From Edolisoma coerulescens (lineage: Eukaryota > Chordata > Aves > Passeriformes > Campephagidae), in NCBI GenBank assembly GCA_013397115.1, contig VWZW01000996.1, forward strand, positions 1,193,611-1,257,610: a stretch of DNA of 64,000 nt, written 5' to 3'. A program made the position numbers and the translations under genes. Shown in pieces: positions 14,001-24,716 of the stretch. How positions within the stretch are numbered: position 1 is the stretch's first letter; each line of letters begins with the position of its first letter. The notes under the pieces are model-generated. The model saw nothing but the letters and a program-made list of their open reading frames with translations, was not told where the DNA came from and did no database searches.

Positions 14001-15922
14001 GAGGTGATGCCAAGCTGTTGTTTTTCCGAAGCAATGTTATGTTTCCAGCATGATTTCAGTAAATCACAGTTGCTGTTTATGCAAAGAGATTGTTAGGTGG
14101 GTGGGTGGGTGGTTAGTTTTTCTTGAAAAGGTCTAGGTCTGGTTGTGACAACACCTGCCAGTACAAAGTCACATCCCCATTAGGAGTAAAGGACTGGTTC
14201 TGCACTCAGTGGTAGAAAAGTTGCTAGTTGATCAGGCGAAGCAGTAGAAACTCCCAGACAAAAACAGTTTCATAATTTCATCTGCGTGATGAATAAGTGC
14301 CGCTGAAGTAATGCTTTGGAGCTTCTCAGATAGTGTTACCTGCATAACTGATGCCGAATAAACACTCTGATTGCAGGATACTGGCTTCTGTCTTCCACGT
14401 GCTTGTGTGGTGGTAAAACAGGGAAAAGTAGGAGGCACTTCACACTGCTGTCAGGGTAAAGGTTTGGGACCAGTGGAGACATAGAAGATCTGTAAGATGG
14501 ATTAGAAAGAACTGTTTGAAAAGCTCAGCTTTGGTCAGTTACTGCTCCAGATGAAGCTACAGCCAAGTGCTTTGATACACTTGGCTTTCTTTCTCTTCTT
14601 GCCAAATGGGTCCAATTAATATAAAATATATAGATAGCAATTCACTCTCCCGACTAAAAGGTGTTTTTGTCAAACAACACCAAACATTAACCTCTTTATT
14701 TATATGAAGCTTGCTTGTATGGTGACATCATGCCCACACAAGCTCCTAGGCAGGTGTATGTACCTGTGTAAGATTCTGGTTCCACACAGAAGTCATCATG
14801 CCTGTGTGACTCCATATTTCTCCCATTTCAACAAACACCTGTAAATTGTAGGCATGCTTAAAATACTGTGTTTCTAGTTCTAAATGGATGAATGTGAACA
14901 TTTCAGGTGCTTGGGCTGGTGTGTTCAAGACTAGGTGGATATTTTGAAGTTGAATTCAGAGCTGCTGTAACACAGCAAGTTCTCAGAGATACGATGTTCC
15001 TCCTATGTCAGTATAGACTGCTGAAGACAGCAAGCACTTGCCACCTCTAAAATACGGCTACTTAAGCACCTGATTAAAGACATTTCATTCTGAAAATGGG
15101 TGCTTTGAACTTGGAGGTGCTTTCTCCTATATGTAGCTAGACCCAAGCAGGACACCACAAGTTTTTACTGCTTGTGACATTTTAGAAAATACTATCCCCC
15201 TTGTGTTTGTAGCATACTGCGCCCCTTTCTTCACACATCAGAAGCTCTTGCACAGATCCGCACACTGCGAAGAATCCTTATAGAAGTCTTCCTTCCCATT
15301 TCAGACCTCTTAAAAAAGCACCGTATAACTTAACTTACCCATTTTTGAAAGATGCAAGTGTAAGTTACAAACCAGGCTGGATTGTCACATGAGACTGATT
15401 TTTTTCCTCCTACTCCCTCTCGTACTGTGGTGGGTATAAAGGAGCATGTTTTGGTCTCATGCAGGTTTTTTAACTTTGCATTTCTGTACCGTAGCTCTCT
15501 CCAATTCGCATGTTTGAAAATTTTGTACGTTTTACTGAGGTATTAAATCCCATTTTCAAGAGCAAAATTTGCTGAAAAAAACAAAGGAGCTCTTAGTTTG
15601 GGGCCTGATGAATAGAGCTGTGAATAATTAGGATATGTCAGCTCCTTGTTTGCAGTCGAAGAGCAATGCTGTTCAGTGTGGACTCAACAGTTTTCTGCCG
15701 AAGAGTCACGGCTGACAGTTCATTTCTCCGTGCTCTCTTCCAGGTGAGAAGCCCTACAAGTGCACGTGGGAAGGCTGCGACTGGAGGTTCGCCCGCTCGG
15801 ACGAACTGACGCGCCACTACAGGAAGCACACGGGGGCCAAGCCCTTCCAGTGCGCCGTCTGCAACCGCAGCTTCTCCCGCTCCGATCACCTGGCGCTCCA
15901 CATGAAGAGGCATCAGAACTAA
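1203..15922 (+). CDS. KLF5: KLF5 Krueppel-like transcription factor, exons 2-4 (5' partial)
   Basis: The coding sequence is the join 1203-2073, 3166-3225, 15744-15922. It gives 369 residues, 365 of them counted from the ATG at 1215. KLF5 is a nuclear zinc-finger activator that binds GC/CACCC boxes and controls proliferation and differentiation in epithelium and smooth muscle. Identity is clear from the MEKYLAPQLPPVPVIPEHKK start, the TPPPSYAATIASKLAIHNPN segment and the RSDELTRHYRKHTGAKPF finger linker. Numbering from the 1215 Met, fingers 1-3 lie at about 283-305, 313-335 and 343-363, and the protein ends ...MKRHQN. Two psiKxE motifs (IKTE at 70-73, IKQE at 115-118) match the known sumoylation sites. 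SPPSSEPGSP at 211-220 resembles the GSK3/FBW7 degron, and PPPSY at 232-236 is the WW-ligase binding motif. The human protein is 457 aa, so about 88 N-terminal residues lie in an exon left of the window. The short human isoform (366 aa) starts at the Met equivalent to 1215. No frameshift or stop is seen. Confidence 0.97.
2074..3165 (+). other. KLF5 intron 2
   Basis: A 1,092-nt intron with gtaagc at its 5' end and a pyrimidine-rich ...ttttag 3' end. The exon 2 frame stays open for 22 more codons to TGA 2139-2141, passing an AATAAA at 2109-2114 followed by a run of A. More A-rich AATAAA matches occur near 2338-2352. Apart from these nothing is recognised. Confidence 0.9.
2109..2114 (+). terminator. 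Possible intronic polyadenylation signal after exon 2
   Basis: AATAAA lies 35 bases after the exon 2 donor. GT-containing sequence follows (about 2121-2170). If used, it would give a message that keeps the regulatory half and lacks all three zinc fingers. The adjacent A run would also cause internal oligo-dT priming, so cDNA evidence would need care. Confidence 0.25.
3166..3225 (+). CDS. KLF5: KLF5 exon 3 (zinc finger 1)
   Basis: This 60-nt exon is too short to stand out as a reading frame. It completes the split Gly codon and encodes CTKVYTKSSHLKAHLRTHT plus the first base of the next Gly codon. It supplies the second Cys and both zinc-binding His residues of finger 1. A long pyrimidine tract ends in ttttag before it, and the donor is CAG|gtatgt. 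Its size and phase match the KLF-family exon that carries finger 1. Confidence 0.96.
6195..6292. mobile_element. Degraded palindromic MITE-like relic
   Basis: The segment resembles the sauropsid palindromic MITE pattern of 'acactgatttaa-tgtaattacactgga-tcttgcc-gatcagga'. It has no intact terminal repeats and the family assignment is from memory of the pattern. Confidence 0.3.
6907..6975. repeat. Compound microsatellite (TG/TA/TCTA)
   Basis: Runs of GT, then TA, GT, TA and TCTA/TATC units follow one another without interruption. Confidence 0.95.
13433..13470. repeat. Homopurine tract, 38 bases
   Basis: Every base from 13433 to 13470 is A or G on the + strand. Such tracts can form triplex DNA. 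It lies in KLF5 intron 3. Confidence 0.8.
13864..13994. repeat. Cluster of consecutive inverted repeats in KLF5 intron 3
   Basis: Several perfect stems follow one another. GAATTTACTC (13889-13898) pairs with 13904-13913 over a 5-nt loop. An upstream copy extended to 12 bp (13867-13878) also pairs with 13902-13913. ACAGAAATC (13921-13929) pairs with 13936-13944. ATTTGTG (13949-13955) pairs with 13959-13965, overlapping the perfect palindrome CACAAATTTGTG (13959-13970). ATTATTT (13971-13977) pairs with 13980-13986, enclosed by AATTTG/CAAATT (13963-13968 with 13989-13994). A 13-bp direct repeat (13864-13876, 13886-13898) overlaps the first stem. It may be a decayed palindromic MITE or a locally duplicated structure. 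Confidence 0.8.
15744..15922 (+). CDS. KLF5: KLF5 exon 4, coding part (zinc fingers 2 and 3)
   Basis: After the acceptor ctctcttccag this exon completes the HTGEKPY linker. It encodes finger 2 (C-x4-C, helix RSDELTRH) and finger 3 (C-x2-C, helix RSDHLALH), and stops at TAA 15920-15922 after MKRHQN. The base contacts known for KLF fingers (Arg/Glu/Arg and Arg/His in the helices) are intact. The exon is much richer in G+C than its flanks, as expected for conserved zinc-finger coding DNA in an AT-rich region. Confidence 0.97.
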
Positions 15923-16038
15923 GAGCTGGACTGGTCGTTGAGGCTGTTTTGTATCTATGCAATTTCCTATTGACTCTTGACATGCAGCTGAAATTAGTTG
16001 AATTTTTGAGTATACCATTTAAAAGAAATCTCAAAAGA

Positions 16039-16046
16039 AACTGGAA
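16039..16046 (+). promoter_or_regulatory. miR-145 8-mer seed match
   Basis: AACTGGAA in the KLF5 3'UTR is the 8-mer (A1) match to the miR-145-5p seed. miR-145 regulation of KLF5 in vascular smooth muscle is established. A single seed match can occur by chance. Confidence 0.5.
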
Positions 16047-16157
16047 ATGTATATTTTGTATATTTATGCAGAAAAAGGGAAGACACTGTATCACGATTAC
16101 CAGAGTGTTCGGTCGTTTGTTTGCTTTCATGATGTATATGGCTTTAGTCAGCAGGTT

Positions 16158-16164
16158 TCATCTC
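16158..16164 (+). promoter_or_regulatory. miR-143 7-mer seed match
   Basis: TCATCTC is a 7-mer match to the miR-143-3p seed, 112 bases downstream of the miR-145 match. miR-143 and miR-145 come from one primary transcript, so paired sites are plausible. Confidence 0.35.
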
Positions 16165-16482
16165 TTTACAAGTATTATATCTCGACACATTGCAGCTTTA
16201 TACATTTTTTTTTCCTCTTGCAGTGTTTTGACCAAAGCGCTGTCATTATTGTGACAGTGTTTAGTAAACAAATCAACTTGCGGATGCAGAAGAATGCACA
16301 CAGTGGAAAAGCCATGAACTGTAATCTGTCAGGTTTTTACTGGACATACTTAAGTACATGCGGGGTTTTTTTTTTTGATGTTAAGCCATTCTGTGGATAT
16401 AAAATACATAGAGAAGTTCATAAACAGCCATAGAACAAAGCATTTTGTTCTGTGTGTTGCATGTTTGCTATGACAAAGATTT

Positions 16483-16490
16483 TGTAAATA
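16483..16490 (+). promoter_or_regulatory. Pumilio-type element TGTAAATA (1 of 3)
   Basis: An exact match to the PUM1/2 consensus UGUANAUA in the mRNA strand. It overlaps an octamer ATGCAAAT on the DNA level (16489-16496). Confidence 0.4.
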
Positions 16491-17024
16491 TGCAAATCAG
16501 CTTTTTAGGTTTAATACAAAAGTTTTCTAAGAAACATCTGAAAAAAGCAGTTGTTTTACATTTGATAACATGGCACATTTATTAAAAAAAGTTACTTAAA
16601 TACCTCTCAAAATAGTACCAATTTAGTCAGATGTTTTTTACCTGTTAACTCAATGGTGTGCACTGAATATTCAAAGCAGGATTTTGTTTTCAAATTGCTT
16701 AAAAGGGCAAAACATGCAGAATGAACCGTAAAGTCAATATTGGAAGCTGAAATAGTGGGGATAGTTAAAATGAACACAGAATGTTAAACCTCTTACTATA
16801 AGCTAAACTTAGTATCACTTTAAAAAGAAGGATTTAGGATGCAGTTTTCATACACAGACATGTTAAGCTGGTTCAGCACCAGTATGATCTAGTTTCATTC
16901 GGATATTGGATGTAATTTACTAGAAGGTAAAGGATACAGTAATTTTGTTTAAAATTACAGTGCAGTTTAGTTAATCCACTGTTCAGATTGACACACACAG
17001 GGAAAAATTTACTGCTGACAGAAG

Positions 17025-17092
17025 TAGCGGAATCTCCACTGAAGTCAATGAAATTGTGCCCTTTTATGCTAACAATGACTTTGATCCACCGT
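17025..17092. mobile_element. MITE-like relic inside the KLF5 3'UTR
   Basis: The core CACTGAAGTCAATGAAATT and the following 'acaatgactttgatcc' resemble the two arms of the palindromic sauropsid MITE whose core is 'attgaagtcaatgg'. The ends are degraded. It is transcribed as part of the 3'UTR. Confidence 0.4.
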
Positions 17093-17414
17093 GCTCAGCC
17101 TTGAAATCGTAGCTGAAGGGCCAAAGATGAGGTTAGACCAGGTAGGATTTGGCCAGACAACAGGAGAAAACCAAACAAACCTAATAAGTGTCTGAACTTA
17201 ACAAGCCGTAATATTAAGCTGTCAACCAAAGGCTAGAATAGACAATCTAAATACCAAAAAAAGGGTCTTGCAGGAAAACCTAGCTTTGTTAAAACTGTTG
17301 TTTGTCTTTATTTATTTGTGGTATATGATAGACTCTTTTTTTTTTTTAAGACAATTTTACGTATACTTGATAAATTATAGTTTTGTTTGTTGTAGTTAGA
17401 AATGTTGCTCTCGA

Positions 17415-17442
17415 TGTAAATAGTTGACAAACGATGTAAATA
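17415..17442 (+). promoter_or_regulatory. Tandem Pumilio-type elements (2 and 3 of 3)
   Basis: The 11-mer CGATGTAAATA occurs twice, 20 bases apart, giving TGTAAATA at 17415-17422 and 17435-17442 near the 3' end of the UTR. Clustered UGUANAUA sites close to the poly(A) site are typical of functional PUM targets. Confidence 0.5.
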
Positions 17443-17638
17443 ATTTTGTAAGGCTTCAAATGTTTATACATGGAAACACATGCAGAAATTGGTTGCTGTT
17501 TTGCTTCTTTTGCCTCCCCCCTACCTTATTTTTGTATTGTGGTATTTCCTATGCAAATGATGGAGCAAACAGCTGTATAGTTGTAGAATGTTTTGAGAGA
17601 GAATGAAATGGTTTATATATAAAGACTTTTTTTTGCAA

Positions 17639-17644
17639 AATAAA
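17639..17644 (+). terminator. KLF5: KLF5 polyadenylation signal AATAAA
   Basis: A canonical AATAAA follows a T-rich stretch (17627-17634). It is followed about 15 bases later by a GT-rich run (about 17658-17680) that fits a CstF downstream element. Cleavage is expected near 17655-17665. Confidence 0.85.
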
Positions 17645-17660
17645 ACAAAGTGCCTAATGT

Positions 17661-20600
17661 GTGTGTGCGTGCATGTGCTCTCTCTAGCTCTTGACAATGA
17701 AAGTTCTGTGTTTTGCAGTGGAAGCTGGAAATCATGACAGTATTAAGCAAAGAACGTCTGTTCTACATAGCAGGGACTGCCTCTTTGGAAAGTACCTGGC
17801 ACTTCTGTGTCCTGCCCTGATGAAAATAGTAATTGTGAAGGGATAAGGGTTGGTGCTTTTCTGCCATCTGAACTTTAAAGGAAGTGACTGGTTGCCTGAA
17901 AACAGTTGCAGTTCTCCATCCACAGTAGCATGACTGGAAATCAAAGGTACCTGTTGGGTGTATAGAAGTATACAAATTCCTTCCCACTTTCAAAATGGTT
18001 AAAACCTAGTCACACTCAACAGTGTTGCCCAAAAGAAATTTCCCTCCAAAAAGGTCCTTCCATGCCCAGAAAGGCAGGAAGGTCCCTCAGCAGCACTATG
18101 CAATGCCTACCGTATCAGTGTCTCCTTTTCAGTATTTTTCCCTTGGGAGATGGAAGTACAGTTCACATACAGTGTATGTTCAGCTCTGGGGGTACATCTG
18201 TCTTCTCCTTTCCTCCAAGCTTCAAGAGAAAAGGCATTCTGGGCTTTTTAAAAGAAATGTATCTTAAAACCAATAAAAGGGTCAGTTTAAATATAATTTA
18301 CTAGCAAATGTTAATATTCAAATCAATAATTTATTCAAAATTCCATTATTGTCTCGTAAACTCTGCCTCCTAAATCCTTTCTTGAAATTCTATGTTCTTT
18401 CTTTACAGTCAAATTTTGATTTTTCTTCAATTGATTTTTCTCTCTTAATTAGCCTCTCTCATAATGTCACCTAAGCCTTCCTTTTAAAAAATAGCTAGGG
18501 TGGCATTTACAAAGTCAGTGAAGACCCGGTTAATTACCAAGAAAATCTCCCTGCATCTCACCTAACCACAACTGCAAAGGTAAGCGCGAAGTTTTGGAGC
18601 ATAGGGAGAGAGAGCTCCCAGAAGCCATTACCCTTTTCTGATCCAGTTGTTAGAAAAACACCCAAGTTTATTTGAGGTGTTTCTGCTCGGAGAAGAAGCT
18701 GGCAGTGAACTGGGCAATTGTCCATGTCTGGGAAAGAGCTACCAGGGCTTGTTTTGCTGAGCACAGAGGGAAGTCTGAGTAACAGCAGTGATGGGGGCAT
18801 TGGGATTGGCAAGCTCCCCTGTTTAGCTCAGCCCCTGGTCTGAGCTGGACTGGTGGTGGGTTTGGTAGCCCTCTGTCCTTTTTGCTGAGTTTTATTTCAA
18901 TTCTGTGGATGAAGGCAGCACTGGCTCCTGTGTTTCCCATGCCTTTTCACAATGAAAGCCTGCTGATTGCATGGTTTCAGCCTCCAACGTTGCCTCATAC
19001 TTGTTTTAGATGTTTCTATTGCTCAGCTACCTGGTTGCATAAACCAGCCTAATGGCTTCGTATTAATCTTGAATGAAAGGCCATAATTAGGCCCGTCTAC
19101 TTCAGCAGCATTTAACCTAATGCAAACAGAGAGAGAGAGAACAGACCCGTGAACGAGAATATGTTACAAAACCTAAAGTATAGGGGCTTTCTTCTCTGGC
19201 AAGCGCTACAGCTGCAGTGCACAGTATTAATACAGGAGTTCAACAGCTCTCCTGGTCTCAAAACCTGCGAGAAAAAGCAGTTACCATGGCCCCTGCTCGG
19301 TTCCTTTCGAGCAGTTGGCACAGAGTCCCCCAAGGTACCAAGGCCACCCTCAAATTCAATTATCCTTCAGAACCCGAATTATCATTCCACGCGGAGAGAG
19401 AAAATCCAGTAGGCCAGCTGGTTTTTCTGGTGGCCACGTGAACACCTTGTCCTCCACTTGACTGGGTGCTGAGTCCCTTCCCATGGTTTTTGATGTGACT
19501 TTACAGCCTGATCCTCCACAGGAGTCCCTCTGCCCCCTTGGGAACCTTGTAACCTTCATCACACAGGATCCTTGCACGGATCCTTGTTTTAATCTGGTGG
19601 GTATGGTGCCTGCCATGCTCTGCCATGCTCTGCAGCTACCGTTGTGGTGTTGCTGTTGACCTTCATGAACAAGAGTCCAGCTCAACAGCTTACTATTAGC
19701 CAAAAGAATGTGGTTGACTACTCATGTGCTGAATAATGTATCCTGGCACTTAGAGTGTGTTAGGACAGAGGGAATTTATTTGCCACTGTAAGTAGCAGGA
19801 GCAGCCCAATGGGTATGCTTTTAATGAAGTGACTTGCATACTTTGCTTGTGTTTACTTATTCATCTTCTCCTCCACTACTAACCATTAGGTTGTTGTTGT
19901 CATCTACAGTGTATCCAGCACCCTCACCAATGCTGCTTGTTTGGGATTTGGGATTTGAGCAGACTCAGACCACTGGAGAACCCATGGCAGATCAGGCAGA
20001 GCCCACTCTCTCAACAACAAAGGCCAGTCCGTGACAAATGAAGAGCACCTTTGTTCACCAGATTCCTTTGATGTTGTTATTGTCCTTTTTAAAAATAGTT
20101 GCTGTTTATATATAAATATGTATATAAACATATACTGGGGTGTGTGTGTGCATGTTCATTTGCACATTCAGTTCAGTTCTGAATCCTGGCAAATACTTGC
20201 TTTTGGTGACCTGTCACAGCAGCAAGCTCCACAGGTTAGCTGAGGAGAAAACGGGTGTTCCCTAGTGCCCACTCCAAATTTCCAAGCGACTGGGGAAATT
20301 TAAAACTCTGTGTTCCCTGTTATGTGTACTGTATTGAGAAAGAAATGTAAAAATGCATTTCTGTTTCCAAGGAGTAGATCATTTCTTTGTTTTGGTGTCT
20401 CCTAAATGAGAGAGGCAGGGAGGGAGAGAGATATGGGGAGAGGGAAGGGTGGTTATATTGCAGAAACAATGAATTCACACTGAAAAAGAGAGTAACTTAA
20501 GCTAGGCAGGTTAGAAATGTGAGTTATTTCTGCAGGAGAACCTGTTCAGGTGGCAGCAGACAGCATCCTGAAATGAGGTCTCAAGGGTAGCTTGCCAAAG

Positions 20601-23600
20601 CAGGCTTCTTTCCTCCGCTTTTCTTTCCCGGTCTCTGCCCTGTCCCGTTTCTGTTGCCCATCAGTCTCGGGCTTAATTCGTATTTCCTATTGCTCCCATA
20701 GCTCCAGCTCCTGTTGTTGCTCCTTCCCACCCAACTGGGCAGCTGCGGTGATGGTCTTGGGCCAGTACTGCCCCGGCCCTGCTCTGCCTGCCTGTGGCCA
20801 GATGCTGCACTGGTGCGGGCTGGGGCACCCTTCTCACCTGCCTCAGGTTTGAATTTGTGGCACAAACAATAACAGCATAGCTTGTTTGTGTTCTTCCAGT
20901 CTCCCTGTGCTGTATAACAGCAGCAAACTTTTTCCTGTACGTGCAGTGTTTGTGTCAATACATAGGACATGCTGTGATTACTTTTGCATTTAGTGTGATC
21001 TTTATCCCACACAGGCCTCAGGAAGCTGACCAGAGCCTTCTCCTTCCCATGGGATCAAGCAAAGATATGTGATGCCAAGGGAGATTCTGCACTTTTGAGG
21101 CAGCAACTTAGAAAGGCTTCAGAGTGGAGTTGTGGGGTATCCAACCTTTGTTTTTGTGCTGACCTCCCGATTTTCCTCCCTCACTCTTTTTTACTCTAGT
21201 AGAGTCAGCTCAACAGCTTTGGCTACGGGAAGATTTTGAAAAATGTGGTTTGTCTCTTTCTCAAGAAACGAGGAGTCACATTGGCTGATTTGCCATCTCC
21301 TCTGCCTGGGAAATCAAAGTCTCAACTCTCTTCAAAATAATATCCCCAAAGGCCATTTGTCTTCCCAGCCTCAGTTGTTGTTTCTGTTTATACTTGTTTT
21401 TGTTTAGCTGGCTATTGTTATTGTGGCTTGTCATTATTTCCAACCCACTGGGGTGGATCACTAGACCAAAAAAAGGGACATAGACCCCTCAGAGGGACCA
21501 TAGTCCCAGTCTCCCAGGTCAGTACCCGTGCTGAGAGGATGCAGACTCATCATTCTCTTTTTCCAGTCCCACAAATCCGCCAGTCTTGGCTGCTTGAGGA
21601 GGATGAATGCAAATGCAGTGAGCTCTCACTGTGCCCCTGAATAGTTCGTGGCCTGCTGGGTATCCTGGGAAGTTGTGGACGTGTGCTTTTGGCTTTCTCA
21701 GAGCCAGGAGGAGCCAGTACTGCATCTCCAGGCCACTGGAGCACTATCATGCTTCATAGTTTGCTCCATCAGAGAAGGGAACCATCACCAAATTCCTTCA
21801 AGCTGGTGGCTTAGCAAACAAAAACAGTAGCAGGTTGTGAGAAGCTTCATGCTATGGACATGCAGGAAGTGAGCCAGAAGTGTGCCTTTGACATAAAGAT
21901 CCCAAGACGATTTAGGCAGGGCAACACCTTGTTTCTGGATCCTGAAAGGGGGTGAGCATTGAGTCCTTAACAGCATGAAGCCTGAGGCTCTGCTACAAAT
22001 CTACAAAAGCACAGCTCTAGGACCCCGTAAAGAATTTTAAACTCATAAATTTATCAGAGTTTAAGCTGTAGGGTTAAACATTAGCAGTATGAATGTTTTC
22101 TGGATTGTGTGCTTATATTACACCCCGCCTTAAGTGCTAAATCCCTTTTAGGTGGATCAGATGTTTTGCTTCTGTGAGAAGAAGAAATTTACAGCTTCAG
22201 TAACTCACATGACTGGAGCAGGCTTGAGAAATCTGTTTCTGCGGGCTGCATTGGCACCAGAGAGAGCTCTGAGGTCTGGATCTGTGGGGGAGCAGCCTTC
22301 TTCCTTGGTAGAGTTGGTTCAGAGCTGGCACCAGGTGAGCACTGCCACCACCTTGTAGGTGACTCTAGGCACCTTGTACACTTTGGGCTGGACTGGGCAA
22401 CCACCATCACTGACTGAAATACTACACTGAAATAGGGTTTAATTTGAAAAATCGGCTGTATTTAGGTATGACAGAAAAGAAGACTTAAAATCTGAGTGTA
22501 TTTCTCTTGAGGAGTTTTCACAACAAATTTCTGGATGCCAGTCTTTTAATCTGCAGTGTCTCCTGGGGCCGGATTCAGATTTGATCCTTTAAAAGATACT
22601 TATTTTCCAGTTTCATTTGAATACAGTGAGATTTCTGCTGCAGAAGATGGCAGAATTCTTGCCTGATTAACACCATTTCCTCTGCTGCCCATTATCAGTC
22701 AGTAAAAGCCTTACATGATCCAGATATTTCCCCTCAGCCCATCTCTGATGAACCCCTTGAATGAACACTCAAATTCATAAAGTTTGGGTAAGAAAAAGCA
22801 ATAGAAATATGTTCTGAAACATTTGAAGTTGAAATTGGTTTGGCTTGGTTTTTTGTTCTCTGTGTTCTCACATAAGTAATGAAATAACAGTAGTTTTCTT
22901 ATACAAATATTTATACGCTATTACTAAATTTACCTGTGGTTTCCCCTCCACCCCTAAAAAATTAATAAATTGCTGTTTTCTTAATACTGCATTTGGTTTT
23001 TCTCCTGTGCTGTTATCAGGCCAGAGCTAAGAGTCATTCCTCCTTTGAAGAAGCTCAGACAAATGGGTAAGCCAGGCTCAATGTCCCCGGGGCAAAACTT
23101 ACTTCATTTCTGAAACATTAACAACAGCAATCAAATGAAATGTGAGTATTTTCAGAGTACATTCTGTGCCTTAGGACATTTAAGCTAATTTCTTGAATAA
23201 AGGAACTTTTCAGTAACCTTAAAGAAGCGTGCCCTGAAAAGACAGTTCTGAATACCAGCTATTTCTGACGTGTACCATCTGCAGACAAATTAGTCTCAGG
23301 GAACCCACATGTTCCTGTTTTATCATCTTTGGGAGATTATTTTGTGTATTTATGTTATTTAGTTTGCACATAGTGGCTGGCAGATGATCCTTTATTGGCT
23401 TGTGTCTGGGATTGCTGTTTTGTGATGGTCCCTTAGAGACACCTTCTGCTGTTTCTTCTGCCTGTTGTTCACTTTGTCCCCAAAGTGGGGAACAAGGTGT
23501 TAGCTGGGGTCTGGTAACTCAAAAGAGGGTGACCATCTGACCAGTCTTCAACTGGTTTCCAAGAAAGTATTCTTTCCATGCAAATACCACCAGCCTCTGC

Positions 23601-24626
23601 TGCCATAAGGCGTGTGGGTTGGTGCACCTTACCATGCCTGGAGAAACATCTGGGACTGGCACATTTGCAGATAAAAATAAATTAATTTGAACTGTATGCT
23701 ATTCGCACAACTGTGGTTGGGGATGGTTTGGCTCATGCCTGACAGACACCTGATTTGAGTTGTTTTCCAGTGTTCAGTGTAAGTGCAGAAAGTTTCTATC
23801 TGCTCCATCTCAGACTATTAATTCTTAATGCCATTGGAGAATTGGCAAAATAAACAAATGTTTTTGGGGTTTTTTTTCCCCCAAGTGTCTCATTCTTGCA
23901 TTTAAGCCTGAACATCTGAAAAAAACACCCTTAGCAATTAATGGAAACAAGTGAGTCTTTCAGCCAAGGCAATGCATACAATCATTCTACAAGCAAATAT
24001 ATATGTTTATGCCGGCAAGCAGCTTTCTCCTTGCAACAGCATAGTTGTACAAGCCTTGTTTGAGCACTCAGATCTGCATCTGTACTCTTAAATTAAACAT
24101 GGTTGGGACTGTTCCCTGGTTCTGAGGCCAGTGGAGATGGAAATAGTGCATCCATATTACCAACCTCCTCTCTCCTCCTTGCCCTGCACACAAGCCGCCT
24201 GTTGAGAGCGGCTCCAGCCCATGCCAGCTGTTGGCCTGCGCTTAGGAATTGTTTGGGAAAGTTGGCCCTGGCTCTGCTTTGCCAGGCACTGTGCTAACAA
24301 TTAAACAGCACAGACAATTGCCTTCCAGTGCCTGGGAATGTTCCCTGGCGCTGTTTCATTTACCAGGATGGACATTAGCTTTGGAGTTCAAGCTTTGGCA
24401 GATTCAGCTTGGCTTCCCCCTGACTTTAAAAGGAGGGAAGCAAACAAATAAAACCCCATGGCATTCAGGGGAGCAGTTCTGCTGCATGTGGTCCTTCTTA
24501 GAGCCTGAGAAATATGCAAATACACAGGCTCTATTGATTTGCTTCAAATTGCTCTGCATTGACAATAGAATAAAGACAAAAAGCAGAAATTGCCCAGAAA
24601 ATTGCCTCACTTTAATGAAAAGGCAG
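17661..24626. other. Intergenic sequence downstream of KLF5, no gene recognised
   Basis: Moderately AT-rich DNA. It contains a short AG run (about 19128-19141), a purine-rich stretch (20408-20452), an 11-bp tandem duplication of TGCCATGCTC-type sequence (about 19613-19633) and a MITE-like arm at about 22565-22690 ('ggggccggattcagatttgatcc'). Reading frames of up to 143 codons occur on both strands but overlap each other, lack known motifs and have no splice or promoter support. Confidence 0.7.
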
Positions 24627-24716
24627 TTTATTTTATTTTATTTTATTTTATTTTATTTTATTTTATTTTACTTTAGTTTGTTTTATTTGGTTTGGTTTGG
24701 TTTGGTTTATTTTAGT
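24627..24716. repeat. Compound pentanucleotide microsatellite (TTTTA)n-(GGTTT)n
   Basis: About nine perfect TTTTA units pass through a few mixed units into four TTTGG/GGTTT units. The array was open to translation but is low-complexity repeat, not coding sequence. Confidence 0.95.

Larger units (their letters stand above)
3226..15743 (+). other. KLF5 intron 3
   Basis: A 12.5-kb AT-rich intron (gtatgt...ttccag) between finger 1 and finger 2. It contains a compound TG/TA/TCTA microsatellite (6907-6975), a MITE-like relic (about 6195-6292), a purine-only tract (13433-13470), a cluster of inverted repeats (13864-13994) and a GGTGGG tract (about 14096-14113). No nested gene or RNA gene is recognised. 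Long introns of such factors often hold enhancers, but none can be named here. Confidence 0.9.
15923..17660 (+). other. KLF5: KLF5 3' untranslated region
   Basis: About 1.74 kb of AT-rich sequence lies between the stop codon and the polyadenylation signal, a length in keeping with mammalian KLF5 mRNA. It contains a miR-145 seed match, a miR-143 seed match, three UGUAAAUA motifs and an AUUUAUUU element near 17310. A degraded palindromic-MITE-like segment lies at about 17025-17092. The 3' boundary is inferred from the signal at 17639 and is good to about 20 bases. Reading frames inside it are short and show no recognisable protein. Confidence 0.85.

Noticed and set aside
20581..21012. 143-codon frame on the - strand
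   Set aside because: Overlaps an opposite-strand frame, has no known motif, and no splice or polyadenylation context.
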